Counted from the first letter of the stretch, positions 53,485 to 62,754 are shown. The stretch is DNA of 64,000 nt from G965202915 sp965202915 (GCA_965202915.1 OZ241847.1:1860001-1924000), one strand, 5' to 3'. The notes: generated by a model from the sequence alone, not told the origin. Numbers and translations are program-made.

Positions 53485-54420
53485 TCATTGAAATTTCTTC
53501 AAAAGCTCATCCACCACTTTTGGGTACTCTTGATGCTTTATAACCAGCCGGGCGTTTTTGCCAAATTGTCGCCAAACCGGCCGACTGTTTTCAGCGGCTT
53601 GCGTATATCCAATTAACTCGGTTATATGTGTTTCAAAGCACTTGTCCGGGAAGGTTGCTCGAATTTCCTGCATTTTATTCCTATGCGTGACCGTTATGTT
53701 TTGGTCTCTACCCTGCACCCTTACAAACAGCACCGCACCAAAATCGGCCATATGATAATTATCAGTTTTCTTCCCGGCGAATTTTGCCGCCGCCCCGGCC
53801 AATTTGCCAATTTTATTAACCTTATCGATAAAGATATTCAGACCCATCGTTGAGAGATGATCAGGTATGGCGGTAATAATATAATGGTCGCTGGCCAGCA
53901 ACGCATTTTGTGTCATTGAGTATAGATTCGGGGGACAATCTATCAGCACGTAATCATAGTCGTCGGCCACCTCTTCGATTACCTTTGTCAGAAAGGTTCT
54001 ATCCCGCATGAACCGTTTTGCATTTTTCTTTAACATTTTCATGCCGGGATATGCGCCGGCAATCCGTCCGCCGCCAATATCCTCTCCAATCAGGCCCATA
54101 TCACATGGAATCAAATCAATATTGGGATGACGCTGACCATAGCTTAAACGAATCGGCGTGTTCCATAAATATTTTCTGGTTTCAATTGGCTTCTTATCCA
54201 TATATCGCCCATACATCGTAGCGATTGTGCGTTTCCTGCGTTTTTTCCAGGCGTCAATCGATGCACACAAAAACGTAAGATTTGTCTGTGGATCAATATC
54301 GATGAGCAGCACTTTTTTGGATTTTGCCCCGGCCAGGCAGCAGCCGATATGATAGGCCGAGGTTGTATTTGCAACCCCTCCCTTATAATTGATAAAAGAA
54401 AATATTTTAGCTTCGGACAT
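53485..54420 (-). CDS. Orphan ParA/Soj-family protein with altered Walker A motif
   Basis: This 311-aa protein belongs to the ParA/MinD superfamily of deviant Walker P-loop ATPases, which move DNA or protein cargo. The family pattern KGGVGKTT appears as KGGVANTT at residues 14-21. The signature lysine (K14) is kept, but the P-loop lysine that contacts ATP is asparagine. Other motifs are intact: LLIDIDPQTNLTF (A') and YDYVLIDCPPNL (Walker B). No parB, parS-like site or partner gene lies next to it. Length and the long C-terminal part resemble plasmid or phage Soj-like proteins more than chromosomal ParA. ATP hydrolysis is therefore doubtful; function is unknown. It lies alone between rpmH and the coiled-coil gene. 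Confidence 0.82.
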   Translation of the reverse strand: MSEAKIFSFINYKGGVANTTSAYHIGCCLAGAKSKKVLLIDIDPQTNLTFLCASIDAWKKRRKRTIATMYGRYMDKKPIETRKYLWNTPIRLSYGQRHPNIDLIPCDMGLIGEDIGGGRIAGAYPGMKMLKKNAKRFMRDRTFLTKVIEEVADDYDYVLIDCPPNLYSMTQNALLASDHYIITAIPDHLSTMGLNIFIDKVNKIGKLAGAAAKFAGKKTDNYHMADFGAVLFVRVQGRDQNITVTHRNKMQEIRATFPDKCFETHITELIGYTQAAENSRPVWRQFGKNARLVIKHQEYPKVVDELLKKFQ

Positions 54421-54748
54421 CTATAGCTCCATCCCGTCAGATTAATATGTACGCATGCAATTTTAGCGCATAATGCCACCTGAGTTAATTATATTTGATC
54501 GTCGTGCCGGCTATGGGCCCTCTCACCGGCTTGATGCCCCGGCGGTCGCTGTGGCGGTGTCCGTCTGGTGCGGCTCGTGTTTGGGTTGTACGGGCCGGGC
54601 TTGCCGGCACCAGTGCGGTTCTGAATCGAGAGTCCGGGGCTGTGTCTGAGCTTGACGGGCCGGGATAAACGGCTATACTTAATTAGTGGAGAACCGTGGC
54701 AGGTGGAGGATCCCTGCCGTACCCGTATAAATTATCCGGTACCTGAAT
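54421..54748. other. Intergenic region between parA and the coiled-coil gene
   Basis: The 328-base gap separates two divergent genes. Its left third is AT-rich and should hold the parA promoter; the middle is GC-rich with short inverted GCCGG-type runs but no clear gene. The right end holds the promoter at 54652-54679, which has a near copy at 55234. Confidence 0.5.
54652..54679 (+). promoter_or_regulatory. Promoter of the coiled-coil gene (twin copy 1)
   Basis: TTGACG and TATACT are separated by 16 bases. The spacer GGCCGGGATAAACGGC and the following GTGGAGA recur almost unchanged at 55234-55261 before the poly-C gene, so the two genes appear to share a duplicated promoter. Confidence 0.68.
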
Positions 54749-55237
54749 ATGGAAGCCATCGCATTTGATACACATAAATTTGTCAAGCACCTGACTGAAT
54801 CCGGTTTCACCGAAGCGCAGGCCGAAGCCCTGGCCGGTGAGCAGGTCGATATGATTAACAGCAATTTGGCCACCAGGGCGGACGTTGCTGGGGTGAAGGT
54901 GGACATAGAGAAACTACGCCTGGCCACCAGGGCGGACATTGCCGAGGTGAAGGCGGACATAGAGAAACTACGCCTGGCCACCCAGGAGGACATAGAGAAA
55001 CTACGCCTGGCCACCCAGGCGGACATAGAGAAACTGCGCGCGGACACCAAGGCGGACATAGAGAAACTGCGCCTGACCACCCAGTCGGACATTGCCGAGG
55101 TGAAGGCGGACATCGAGAAACTGCGCCTGTCCACACAGTCGGATATTGCCAACGCGGAAACAAGACTGACGCGCTGGATCGTTGGTGCGATGATTGCGCA
55201 GATCAGTGTGGTTGTCGGGTTGATTAAATTGGGTTGA
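54749..55237 (+). CDS. DUF1640-like coiled-coil protein with C-terminal membrane anchor
   Basis: This 162-aa protein resembles bacterial DUF1640 (CCDC90-like) proteins: an N-terminal FDTHKFVKHLTESGFTEAQA segment, then a long coiled coil, then one membrane helix at the end (WIVGAMIAQISVVVGLIKL). The coiled coil is made of near-identical 11-residue steps of the type DIEKLRLATQA, with 7-residue DIAEVKA inserts. Eleven-residue periodicity fits a hendecad coiled coil. Most of the middle is repetitive at the DNA level too. The family has no settled function in bacteria; mitochondrial relatives affect calcium-uniporter assembly. Its promoter is almost identical to that of the poly-C gene downstream. 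Confidence 0.78.
   Translation: MEAIAFDTHKFVKHLTESGFTEAQAEALAGEQVDMINSNLATRADVAGVKVDIEKLRLATRADIAEVKADIEKLRLATQEDIEKLRLATQADIEKLRADTKADIEKLRLTTQSDIAEVKADIEKLRLSTQSDIANAETRLTRWIVGAMIAQISVVVGLIKLG
54876..55145 (+). repeat. 33-bp tandem repeats encoding 11-residue coiled-coil steps
   Basis: GACATAGAGAAACT followed by CGCCTGGCCACC-type sequence recurs about seven times with 33-base spacing (54-base where a DIAEVKA insert is present). Copies are nearly identical, so the number could change by slippage without breaking the frame. Confidence 0.8.
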
Positions 55238-55261
55238 TGGGTCGGGATAATCGGCTATACT
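55234..55261 (+). promoter_or_regulatory. Promoter of the poly-C gene (twin copy 2)
   Basis: TTGATG and TATACT are separated by 16 bases (GGTCGGGATAATCGGC). It overlaps the coiled-coil gene stop codon and ends 60 bases before the ATG at 55322. It is nearly the same as the element at 54652. Confidence 0.65.
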
Positions 55262-55321
55262 GAATGGGTGGAGATAAGACTTTGCAATGCAGTCGATACT
55301 TGAGAACATAAGAGGGTCATG

Positions 55322-58300
55322 ATGGATAACACACCGCGAACACGCCGGATGGATAACCGCCGCCCCGCCCGTCGGGTGGCCACCAGCCTGCCTTTCACCC
55401 CCCCCCCCCCCCAATAATTTAGCTGACCTCAGGCCGTCCGCCCGCGGCGGTGCTCGCCGTCCCCGGTTCGCAAGCCTGGCCCTCGTCTCGGCCTTCGTCC
55501 TGGCCCCGGTCCTGAGCCTGATGCCGACGCAGTACGCCGCCGCCCAGCCCGGTTTCGGTGGCGCCTCTATTGACAACCAGGTGTACACCCAGGGCCGGTT
55601 CATCACCCCCCGCACCTTGCCGGCGGCCACCGGCGGCACCGGCCCCCTGCGCTACACCCTCGTCCGGAATAACGGCGGTGGCCTGCCGGACGGTCTCAGC
55701 TTTAACGCCAACTCCCGTGTCCTCTCCGGCCAGCCGCTCACGCCCCAGAATGATATGGCTTACACCTATACGGTCACCGACGCCGATGAACGCACCGCCA
55801 CGCTCGGCTTCCCTATCTTCATCCGGGAGAACCTTGACCCGTATTTCCTGGTGCGGAGCTTCCCGCGACAGACCTACACCGTGGGCACGCCGGTGAACGT
55901 GACCCTGCCCCGTGCCATGGGTGGCGCCGGCGGCGTCACCTATGGTCTGCTCCAGCTCCAAGTACGCGGCCCGCAACTGGCCGACTTCGGGCTGAGCCTG
56001 AATCCGGATACCGGCGTATTGACCGGCACACCCAGCGCCACCGGCAGCAATACCTTCATCTACCGGGCGCTGGCAAAGAACATACGGCCCGGCGAATCGG
56101 AACGAAGACGGGTTTATCTGGAGGATGCGCGCATCGTCATTGAGTCGGATATCAACCGGCTCGTGTTCATTGGGACGTTGACTCGAAGCATTACTGCGAA
56201 TCGGGGTGACGGTATGGTGAACTTTTTCGGAAACATCCTTTTTGGGAGAGATGGCAGAGTAGTCGACGCCGAGGTAACTGAACAATCTGAACGCAACACC
56301 CAATACGGGAGGTTCCGTTTCGAACAAAGGAATGCTACCTCTTCAATATGGACCTACACCCTGAACAACGATAACCCCACCGTTCGGAACTTGCCATTAG
56401 GGGAGACGCTCACGGAAACCTTTCGGGTTGATTTCGACTCCGTCCAACACCCTGACGCCGCATCCGCCTTCGTCGTCGTCACGATTGAAGGCAGCGCCGT
56501 GAGTTTCCGCGACGCCACCATTCCGGACCAGCGTTATACTGTGAACCATGGCGTGCGCGAAGTGACCCTGCCGGCGGCCGAAGGTGGCACGGGACCGTAC
56601 ATCTACAGCATCTCCCCGGCCCTGCCGAACGGGGTCAACTTCAACGCCGGTACACGCCGCATCTCCTCCAATAGAGTGAATGTAACCGGCACCACCACCC
56701 ACACCTACACCGTCACCGATGCCAACGGTCGCAGCGACACCATAGAGTTTGACGTCATTGTTGCCGAGGCCCTGCGCTTCCCTGCTGGTGCCACTTTCCC
56801 TGACCGGACGTTCTTCGTCGGCCAGATAGTCAACCTGACCCTGCCGGCGGCCATAGATGGCACCCCGCCCTATCGCTACACCCTCCGCGGGACCAGCGGC
56901 GGCCTGCCGGCCGGACTGAGCTTTGACGGCAGCACCCGTATCCTCTCCGGCCGTCCGACCACGCCCCAGGGGAGGAGCGGCTACGTATATACCCCCTCCG
57001 ATGCCAACCCCTTCCCCCCCAGCTTTCCCGGCAATCCGGAAGGCTTCGGCATCACCATCGAGGACAATGCCGTCCCCGGCTTCGGCGACGCCACCCTCCC
57101 CGAGCAGCGCTACGCCCGTGGCATCGCCCTCAGCAGCACTGACACCGACGGCACGCCGCGGGACTTCGTGCAATTGCCGGCCGCCACCGGCGGCGACGGC
57201 GCTCTCCGCTACACCCTGCTCCACCAGCAGGGCCCGAACCTGGACGCCCTCGGTCTCAGCTTTGACGGCGGCACCGGCAGGCTGACCGGCACGCCCCCGG
57301 CGGATTTCGATATCACCCGCGCCGCCGGCGTATTCACCTACCGGGTGCAGGACGCCGACGCCCGTACCGGTGCCGGCGACCGGGATGACCTGGAACTGCG
57401 GATCCTTATCATTGCGCCGACCGTGACCGGCGCCACCGAGGGCACGGTCACCGAAGATGATGACGCCAACAACGTCGCGAGCGGCACGCTAAGCCTCGTT
57501 ATTGACGGTGATGACGCCACCTTCACGCCGCCCACCGATCCCGACGGCACGTATGGCACCTTCAGTATCACCCCCGCCGGCGCCTGGACCTATACGCTGG
57601 ACAACGATCTTGCCGCCACCCAGGCCCTGGCCGAGGGCACCACCGACACCGAGGTCTTCACCGTGACCGCGAGTGCCGGGATCCGTGTCATGCAGGACGT
57701 CACCCTCACCGTCACCGGCGCCAATGACAGGCCCACGGTCACTATCGCCGCGCCGACGGCCAATACTGAGGTGGGCCAGGGCGCCACCGTCGATCTGAGT
57801 GGCACCGCTGAGGACGTGGACAGCGGCGACGTGCTGGGCTATGCCTGGAGTGCGAGCCCGGACCCTGGCAGTTTCCAAGACGCGACCCTGGCCGACACCA
57901 GTTGGAGCGCTCCCGATACCATCGGTGCCAATGTCACGCTGACCCTGACGGTGACCGATGACAGCGGCGCCGCCAATGCCGACGCCACCGCCACGGTGAT
58001 GGTGACGACGGTGGGATCGGTGAACGTGAATGGGGACGCTAACATCGACACGCGGGACGCCCAGGTGTTGTATTACGTCGCGGCGCTGCCGGCTGCATCA
58101 GACGGCTTGAATACCTTGCTGGATCAACTGCGGGGAACCGACGGCGTTACGCGGGCGCGGCTGGAGGCCAGGGCCGGGGCCTGGTTGGGCCAGGACCCGG
58201 CGGACGTCACTCCGAGCCCGGATCTGAACGACGATGGCCGCCTGAGCCAGCAGGACGCGCGGTTGCTGTACTATGCCTTGCGGTTCGGGGATGAGCTGCG

Positions 58301-58379
58301 GGCCAGCCCGGAGCTACGGCGGGCGCTGGGGTTTGGGTCGGATACCGCGATCCTGGAGAGGGCCCTCAGTCTGCCGTAA
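55322..58379 (+). CDS. Secreted He_PIG/VCBS protein with C-terminal dockerin-like module, frame interrupted at a poly-C tract
   Basis: A start at ATG 55322 follows AGAGGG at good spacing and reads MDNTPRTRRMDNRRPARRVA, then a 15-C run (prolines), then hits TAA at 55415. The frame that continues after the run encodes a signal peptide (SLALVSAFVLAPVLSLMPTQ, then YAAAQ) and the protein ending at 58379. No start codon (ATG, GTG or TTG) lies between the run and the signal peptide. An ATG at 55521 is inside the signal peptide and would leave no export signal. With 14 C the two parts join into a protein of about 1018 aa. Domains: several putative-Ig (He_PIG) repeats of the type GGTGPLRYTL and LPDGLSFN, one VCBS-like domain (AGAWTYTLDND), a PKD/Ig-like domain, and a C-terminal dockerin-like pair (VNGDANIDTRDAQ and DLNDDGRLSQQDA, each followed by LYY). 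Confidence 0.75.
55398..55412 (+). repeat. Poly-C tract, 15 bases, in the 5' coding region
   Basis: Fifteen consecutive C lie between the ribosome-binding site/start and the signal peptide. A length of 14 (or 17) restores one frame; 15, as given, does not. Such tracts change length by slipped-strand mispairing and are also prone to sequencing error. Confidence 0.95.
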
Positions 58380-58712
58380 GTATTGGGTTGGTTAAATTGA
58401 TGTGACGCACCGGGGATCGGCCTGGGTCGGTTGAACGCCGGCCCAGGTCGACAAATAATGGGCCGACAAATGATGGCGGTCTCTGTCCTGCGGGACCGGT
58501 GCTTGGGTGATATTTTCTAATCCATATAATGAGTCTCAAGCGGGGTGCCGTTCAGAGTCGATCTCAAACCCTGTTTGTCTCCCGTTCATAGTTTGATTTG
58601 CACAATGGCCGACGAGCCGGTTGCGGCTTATCAGCGGTGGCATTATCGTTTTGCCGTATTGGAAAAGACCCGGGCATTACCGGCGGCGGCATATCTGATA
58701 GACTGCCCATCT
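58380..58712. other. Intergenic region before lgt, with a hairpin at 58421-58447
   Basis: A 10-bp stem (CCTGGGTCGG with CCGGCCCAGG, one wobble pair) and a seven-base loop lie 41 bases past the stop codon of the poly-C gene. There is no T-run, so it is a possible but unproven terminator. The rest of the 333 bases should hold the lgt promoter. An open frame starting at 58545 joins lgt but has no family match before 58713. Confidence 0.45.
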
Positions 58713-59501
58713 ATGTTGGCATTCCCAGATATTGATCCGGTTGCGTTCTCCCTTGGGCCCTTGCAGGTCCGTTGGTATGGCCTCAGTTATCTGGCGGGCC
58801 TGCTGATTGCCTGGTGGTTGCTGAATCGGCGTGCGCGGCGGCCGGATTCGGGGTTCTCCGCGGATCAGGTGGCGGATATTGTATTCTATTCCATGTTGGG
58901 CATTTTTATAGGCGGGCGTCTGGGATCGGTGTTGTTTTATAATTTTGACGGCTTTCTGCAGGCGCCGTTGATGCTGTTCAAGATCCATCAGGGGGGCATG
59001 TCCTTTCACGGCGGTTTGCTTGGGGCGCTGGTGGCGACTTTCTGGTTGGCGGGCAAAATTGACAAACCGTTTTTTGTATTGACCGATTTTGTTGCGCCGG
59101 TGGTGCCGGTCGGCCTGTTTCTGGGGCGGATTGCCAATTTTGTCAATGGCGAGTTATGGGGTCGGGCTTCGACCCTGCCCTGGGCGATGGTGTTTCCCGA
59201 TCCCAGGGCCGGTAATATAGCCCGGCATCCGTCCCAGCTCTATGAGGCGGGGTTGGAAGGTCTGTTATTATTCGTTATTTTATGGTTGTTTTCGGCGCGG
59301 CCAAGACCGGTAAAAGCAGTGTCGGGATTGTTTTTTCTGGGCTATGGGACGGTGCGTTTTTTGGTGGAGTTTGTCAGACAACCGGATCAGCATATCGGCT
59401 ATATTGCTTTTGACTGGCTGACGATGGGACAGTTGTTGACCTTGCCGATGATCATTTTTGGAGCGGTATTATTGTTACTTGCGTATAAAAAATTTCAGTG
59501 A
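58713..59501 (+). CDS. lgt: Phosphatidylglycerol-prolipoprotein diacylglyceryl transferase
   Basis: Lgt adds the diacylglyceryl group to the lipobox cysteine of prelipoproteins in the inner membrane. From ATG 58713 the protein is 262 aa, normal for the family, starting MLAFPDIDPVAFSLGPLQVR. Seven membrane segments are predicted. Key features: GGMSFHGGLLGA with the essential histidine, the Lgt signature GRIANFVNGELWGR, and RHPSQLYEAGLEG. The longer open frame from 58545 adds 56 residues with no family match, so I reject that start. thyA follows after 18 bases, a common gammaproteobacterial pair. Its products include the Sel1 and adaptor lipoproteins in this window. Confidence 0.96.
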   Translation: MLAFPDIDPVAFSLGPLQVRWYGLSYLAGLLIAWWLLNRRARRPDSGFSADQVADIVFYSMLGIFIGGRLGSVLFYNFDGFLQAPLMLFKIHQGGMSFHGGLLGALVATFWLAGKIDKPFFVLTDFVAPVVPVGLFLGRIANFVNGELWGRASTLPWAMVFPDPRAGNIARHPSQLYEAGLEGLLLFVILWLFSARPRPVKAVSGLFFLGYGTVRFLVEFVRQPDQHIGYIAFDWLTMGQLLTLPMIIFGAVLLLLAYKKFQ

Positions 59502-59519
59502 AGAAAGGGCGGCATTAAA

Positions 59520-60314
59520 TTGAAACAATATCTCGACCTGATGCGTCACGTTAAACGCCACGGCGTAAAAAAACAGGATCGCACCGGTACCGGCACCCTG
59601 AGTGTGTTCGGTTATCAGATGCGTTTTGATTTGCGCCGGGGGTTTCCCGCAATGACCACCAAGCGCCTGCATTTCAAGGCCGTCATCCATGAATTATTGT
59701 GGTTTTTGAGTGGCGACACCAATATTAAATATCTGCGTGATAATGGCGTGCGTATCTGGGATGAATGGGCCGATGACCGGGGTGAGCTGGGGCCGATTTA
59801 TGGCGCCCAATGGCGCACCTGGAAGACCTCAAATGGGCGCACCATCGATCAAATCGGCGGGGTGATCGAGCAGATAAAACGTGATCCGGATTCGCGCCGT
59901 TTAATCGTCAGTGCCTGGAACGTGGGCGAATTGGATCAAATGAGATTGGCCCCCTGTCACGCCCTTTTCCAGTTTTACGTTGCCGACGGCGTGTTATCCT
60001 GCCAGTTATACCAGCGCAGCGCGGATATATTTTTAGGCGTGCCGTTTAATATTGCCTCTTATTCATTATTGTTATTGATGATCGCCCAGGTTACCGGCCT
60101 GGATGCGGGCGAGTTTATTCATACCCTGGGTGACGCCCATTTATACTTAAACCATCTTGACCAGGTTGAGCTGCAATTATCGCGCACGCCCTTATCCTTG
60201 CCGAGGATGGAGATCAATCCTGAGGTCGGCGATATTTTTGCCTTTACTTATGGTGATTTCAATTTGATCGATTACCAGGCCCATGCGGCCATTCCCGCCC
60301 CGATTGCAGTCTGA
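59520..60314 (+). CDS. thyA: Thymidylate synthase
   Basis: ThyA methylates dUMP to dTMP using methylenetetrahydrofolate. The 264-aa protein matches E. coli ThyA in length and numbering. It has RTGTGTLSVFG at 21-31, the catalytic C146 in LAPCHALFQFYV, RSADIFLGVPFNIASYSLL, and the closing IDYQAHAAIPAPIAV. The start is TTG at 59520 (family start MKQYLDLMR), with GAAAG upstream. The downstream fusion gene starts within a few bases of the stop codon, suggesting co-transcription. Confidence 0.98.
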   Translation: MKQYLDLMRHVKRHGVKKQDRTGTGTLSVFGYQMRFDLRRGFPAMTTKRLHFKAVIHELLWFLSGDTNIKYLRDNGVRIWDEWADDRGELGPIYGAQWRTWKTSNGRTIDQIGGVIEQIKRDPDSRRLIVSAWNVGELDQMRLAPCHALFQFYVADGVLSCQLYQRSADIFLGVPFNIASYSLLLLMIAQVTGLDAGEFIHTLGDAHLYLNHLDQVELQLSRTPLSLPRMEINPEVGDIFAFTYGDFNLIDYQAHAAIPAPIAV

Positions 60315-60317
60315 TTG

Positions 60318-62666
60318 ATGATGCCGGCCTTACTCAGCAGGGGTGTATTATTAGCAACCGCTTTATCGCTATGCGCGCCACTTGCGCATTCGGCACCAAC
60401 GGTCCGCATAGCGATAGTGCTGGATGGCCCGGTGGAACGGGAGTTCCTGCGGGTAAAACAATTACAGCGGGAGATAAGGGATTTGGTTGCGGGTGAATTC
60501 GATATCGAATTTCCGGCGGATAAAATTGTTCATGGCGGCTGGAGGGTGGAGGCCATAAGAGACATTTTGCAGGAATTACTGCTTGATCCCGGCGTTGATC
60601 TGATCATCGCCAATGGCCTGCTGAGCACTCACCAGGCGGCCCAGTTTGCAACCCTGAATAAACCGGTGATCGCGCCGGTGACGGTGGACCGGATTTTACA
60701 GGAGCTGCCGTACCGAAATGGAACCAGCGGCAAGGATAATTATGTATATATAAGCGCCAATCGAACCGTCGCGGAAGATCTGGCACTGTTTCATCGGCTG
60801 GTCGGATTTGGGCATTTGGCGATTATAGCCGATCAATTATTTTTGGAGGCCCTGCCGCAGCTCAAAGGCACGGTCTATGAGATTCAGCGGCAGCTTGGTT
60901 TTGAATTAACGTTTCTGCCCGTTATGGATCGGCTGGAGGAAGGACTGACGGCCATGCCCGCCGGCGTCGACGCGGTATATGTTCCGCCGCTGTTGCGCTT
61001 TAGTGAGGCCGAGTTTAAGGAATTTTCGCAGGGTTTGATCGAGCTCCGCTTGCCCGGTTTTTCATTCCTGGGCAGGGATGAGTTGGAAATGGGCTTGTTG
61101 GCCACCTCCCGCGGTCGTAACATCGATACCACCCGCCATGCCCGACGCATAGCCCTGCACGTTCAGAGCATATTGCTGGGCACCAATGCGGCGGACTTAA
61201 AGGTCGACCTGGAGCAGCCGAGGAAACTGGCGATCAATATGCGCACCGCAAGGGCGATTGGTTTTTCTCCCAAATGGAAATTTATTGAAATCGCCGACCT
61301 GCTTTATGAGGACACAGGCGATACGCGCCGGCCCATGGCCATGGTGGAGGCGATACGGCGGGCGCTGGAGGCCAATCTTTCCCTGAAAATCAGCAGCCTC
61401 GATGCGGAGCTGGCCGCTCATGACGTGAGCAATGCCCGTGCCCCGTTGCTGCCACAATTGAATATTGGCGCGGGCGTGGTGCAAATCGACCGTGATCGCG
61501 CCGGTGCGGTCCAGGCTGAGCGATCATCCGATGCCGATCTGACCGCGGCCCAGCTTATCTATTCGGAGTCCGGATGGGCCGCTTATGAAGTCGCGACCCT
61601 GCTGGAACAGGCCGAAAATGCGACCCTGCATGGCGCCATGCTGGACTTGATCAGCTCCAGTGCCCGGGCCTATTTACAATTGCTGCTCAGCGCGGCCACT
61701 GAAGAAGTAAGGAGGTCCAATCTGAAGGTGACCGAAACCAATCTTGAATTGGCGGAAGCGCGCCTGAAGATCGGCTACACCGACCGATCGGAGGTGTTGC
61801 GCTGGCAAAGTCAACTGGCGTCGGACAGACGCAATCTGTATGCCGCACAATCCGACCGCCGGCAGGCGGCGATTGAATTAAAACGACAATTGCATTTGCC
61901 CCTGACCGAGGCCATAGCGGTGACCGATGACGGCATTGTCGAGCTACTGGCGATTCTTGATAGTGAACGGTTCCGACGGTTTTTTGATAACCCGTTCAGT
62001 TTTGAAATATTTACCGAGTTCGAGGTCGAGCGGGCAATAAACAACTCCCCGGAATTGCAACGGATCGAGCATATTATGTTATCCAATCAGCGCCGGTTAC
62101 TGGCGGCCGAGCGCGCCTATTACGTCCCCGACGTGGAACTGAATGCCCGCTATGGAAGCAACATTGAGCGCGGCGGGCGGGGCGGTGCCGGCGGCCTGAT
62201 CGATGATGAATGGTCGGTCGGGGTACAGGCGCGGCTGCCTTTATTTGCCGGCGGCGCCCGCAGGGCCGAGGCTTTGCGCGCCGGCAAGACAGTGTTGCAG
62301 AGCCGCTATCAACAGGCCGACGTCAAGGAGCAAATAGAGGCGCGGGCCAGAGCGGCGATGCAACAGGCCAGTGGCAGTTATCCGGCCATTCGTCTATCCA
62401 AAGACGCGGCCGATGCCGCCAATGAAAATTTGTCACTGGTTACCGATGCCTATTCAAAGGGCGTGGTTTCCATTACCGATTTAATTGACGCCCAGGACGC
62501 CTATCTGGCGGCCAATTTATCCGCGGCAGAGGCGCGCTATGCGTTTATGATCGACTGGATAGTGTTGCAGCGCGCGGTTGCCAATTTTGATCTGTTATTG
62601 ACTGCGGACGGATTTGACAAATGGTATCAGGCGCTGGATGACTATTACCAGGCCAGAAAGCGCTGA
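60318..62666 (+). CDS. Fusion of an ABC substrate-binding-like domain to a TolC-type outer-membrane efflux protein
   Basis: The 782-aa protein begins with a signal peptide (about 1-25, ending AHSAP). Residues about 27-310 resemble the periplasmic ABC_sub_bind fold: VRIAIVLDGP, LIIANGLLSTHQAAQFATLN and KPVIAPVTVD. Residues about 345-765 are an OEP/TolC domain: a linker with ALEANLSLKISSLDAELA, two long helical hairpins with the repeated pattern ARLKIGYTDRSEVLRWQSQL and VTDAYSKGVVSITDLIDAQD, and the beta-barrel segments between. TolC-like proteins form trimeric channels across the outer membrane for efflux or type I secretion. The fusion would place a ligand-binding domain at the periplasmic end of the channel. 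An in-frame TTG at 60315 could also serve as start. An adaptor lipoprotein gene follows, beyond an mrr gene. Confidence 0.82.
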   Translation: MMPALLSRGVLLATALSLCAPLAHSAPTVRIAIVLDGPVEREFLRVKQLQREIRDLVAGEFDIEFPADKIVHGGWRVEAIRDILQELLLDPGVDLIIANGLLSTHQAAQFATLNKPVIAPVTVDRILQELPYRNGTSGKDNYVYISANRTVAEDLALFHRLVGFGHLAIIADQLFLEALPQLKGTVYEIQRQLGFELTFLPVMDRLEEGLTAMPAGVDAVYVPPLLRFSEAEFKEFSQGLIELRLPGFSFLGRDELEMGLLATSRGRNIDTTRHARRIALHVQSILLGTNAADLKVDLEQPRKLAINMRTARAIGFSPKWKFIEIADLLYEDTGDTRRPMAMVEAIRRALEANLSLKISSLDAELAAHDVSNARAPLLPQLNIGAGVVQIDRDRAGAVQAERSSDADLTAAQLIYSESGWAAYEVATLLEQAENATLHGAMLDLISSSARAYLQLLLSAATEEVRRSNLKVTETNLELAEARLKIGYTDRSEVLRWQSQLASDRRNLYAAQSDRRQAAIELKRQLHLPLTEAIAVTDDGIVELLAILDSERFRRFFDNPFSFEIFTEFEVERAINNSPELQRIEHIMLSNQRRLLAAERAYYVPDVELNARYGSNIERGGRGGAGGLIDDEWSVGVQARLPLFAGGARRAEALRAGKTVLQSRYQQADVKEQIEARARAAMQQASGSYPAIRLSKDAADAANENLSLVTDAYSKGVVSITDLIDAQDAYLAANLSAAEARYAFMIDWIVLQRAVANFDLLLTADGFDKWYQALDDYYQARKR

Positions 62667-62754
62667 TATGGATTTATTTTAGCGAGATTAAGTATGAGAA
62701 TTGTATAATAATTGTGTCCTTTAGTGCCCTTGGTAGCAGAGATAGAAGAAAAAT

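Noticed and set aside
54876..55145. CRISPR-like regular 33-bp repeats
   Set aside because: The repeats are contiguous, without unique spacers, lie in an open frame and encode regular coiled-coil residues. No cas genes are present.
55419..57224. Minus-strand open frames of 302 and 275 codons opposite the poly-C gene
   Set aside because: They arise from GC-rich codons on the plus strand, where He_PIG repeats are evident. The minus-strand translations show no domain, no ribosome-binding site and no supporting neighbour.
55521..58379. ATG 55521 as the true start of the modular protein
   Set aside because: It falls near the end of the hydrophobic signal sequence, so the product would lack an export signal. 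There is no ribosome-binding site before it, while the ATG at 55322 has one.
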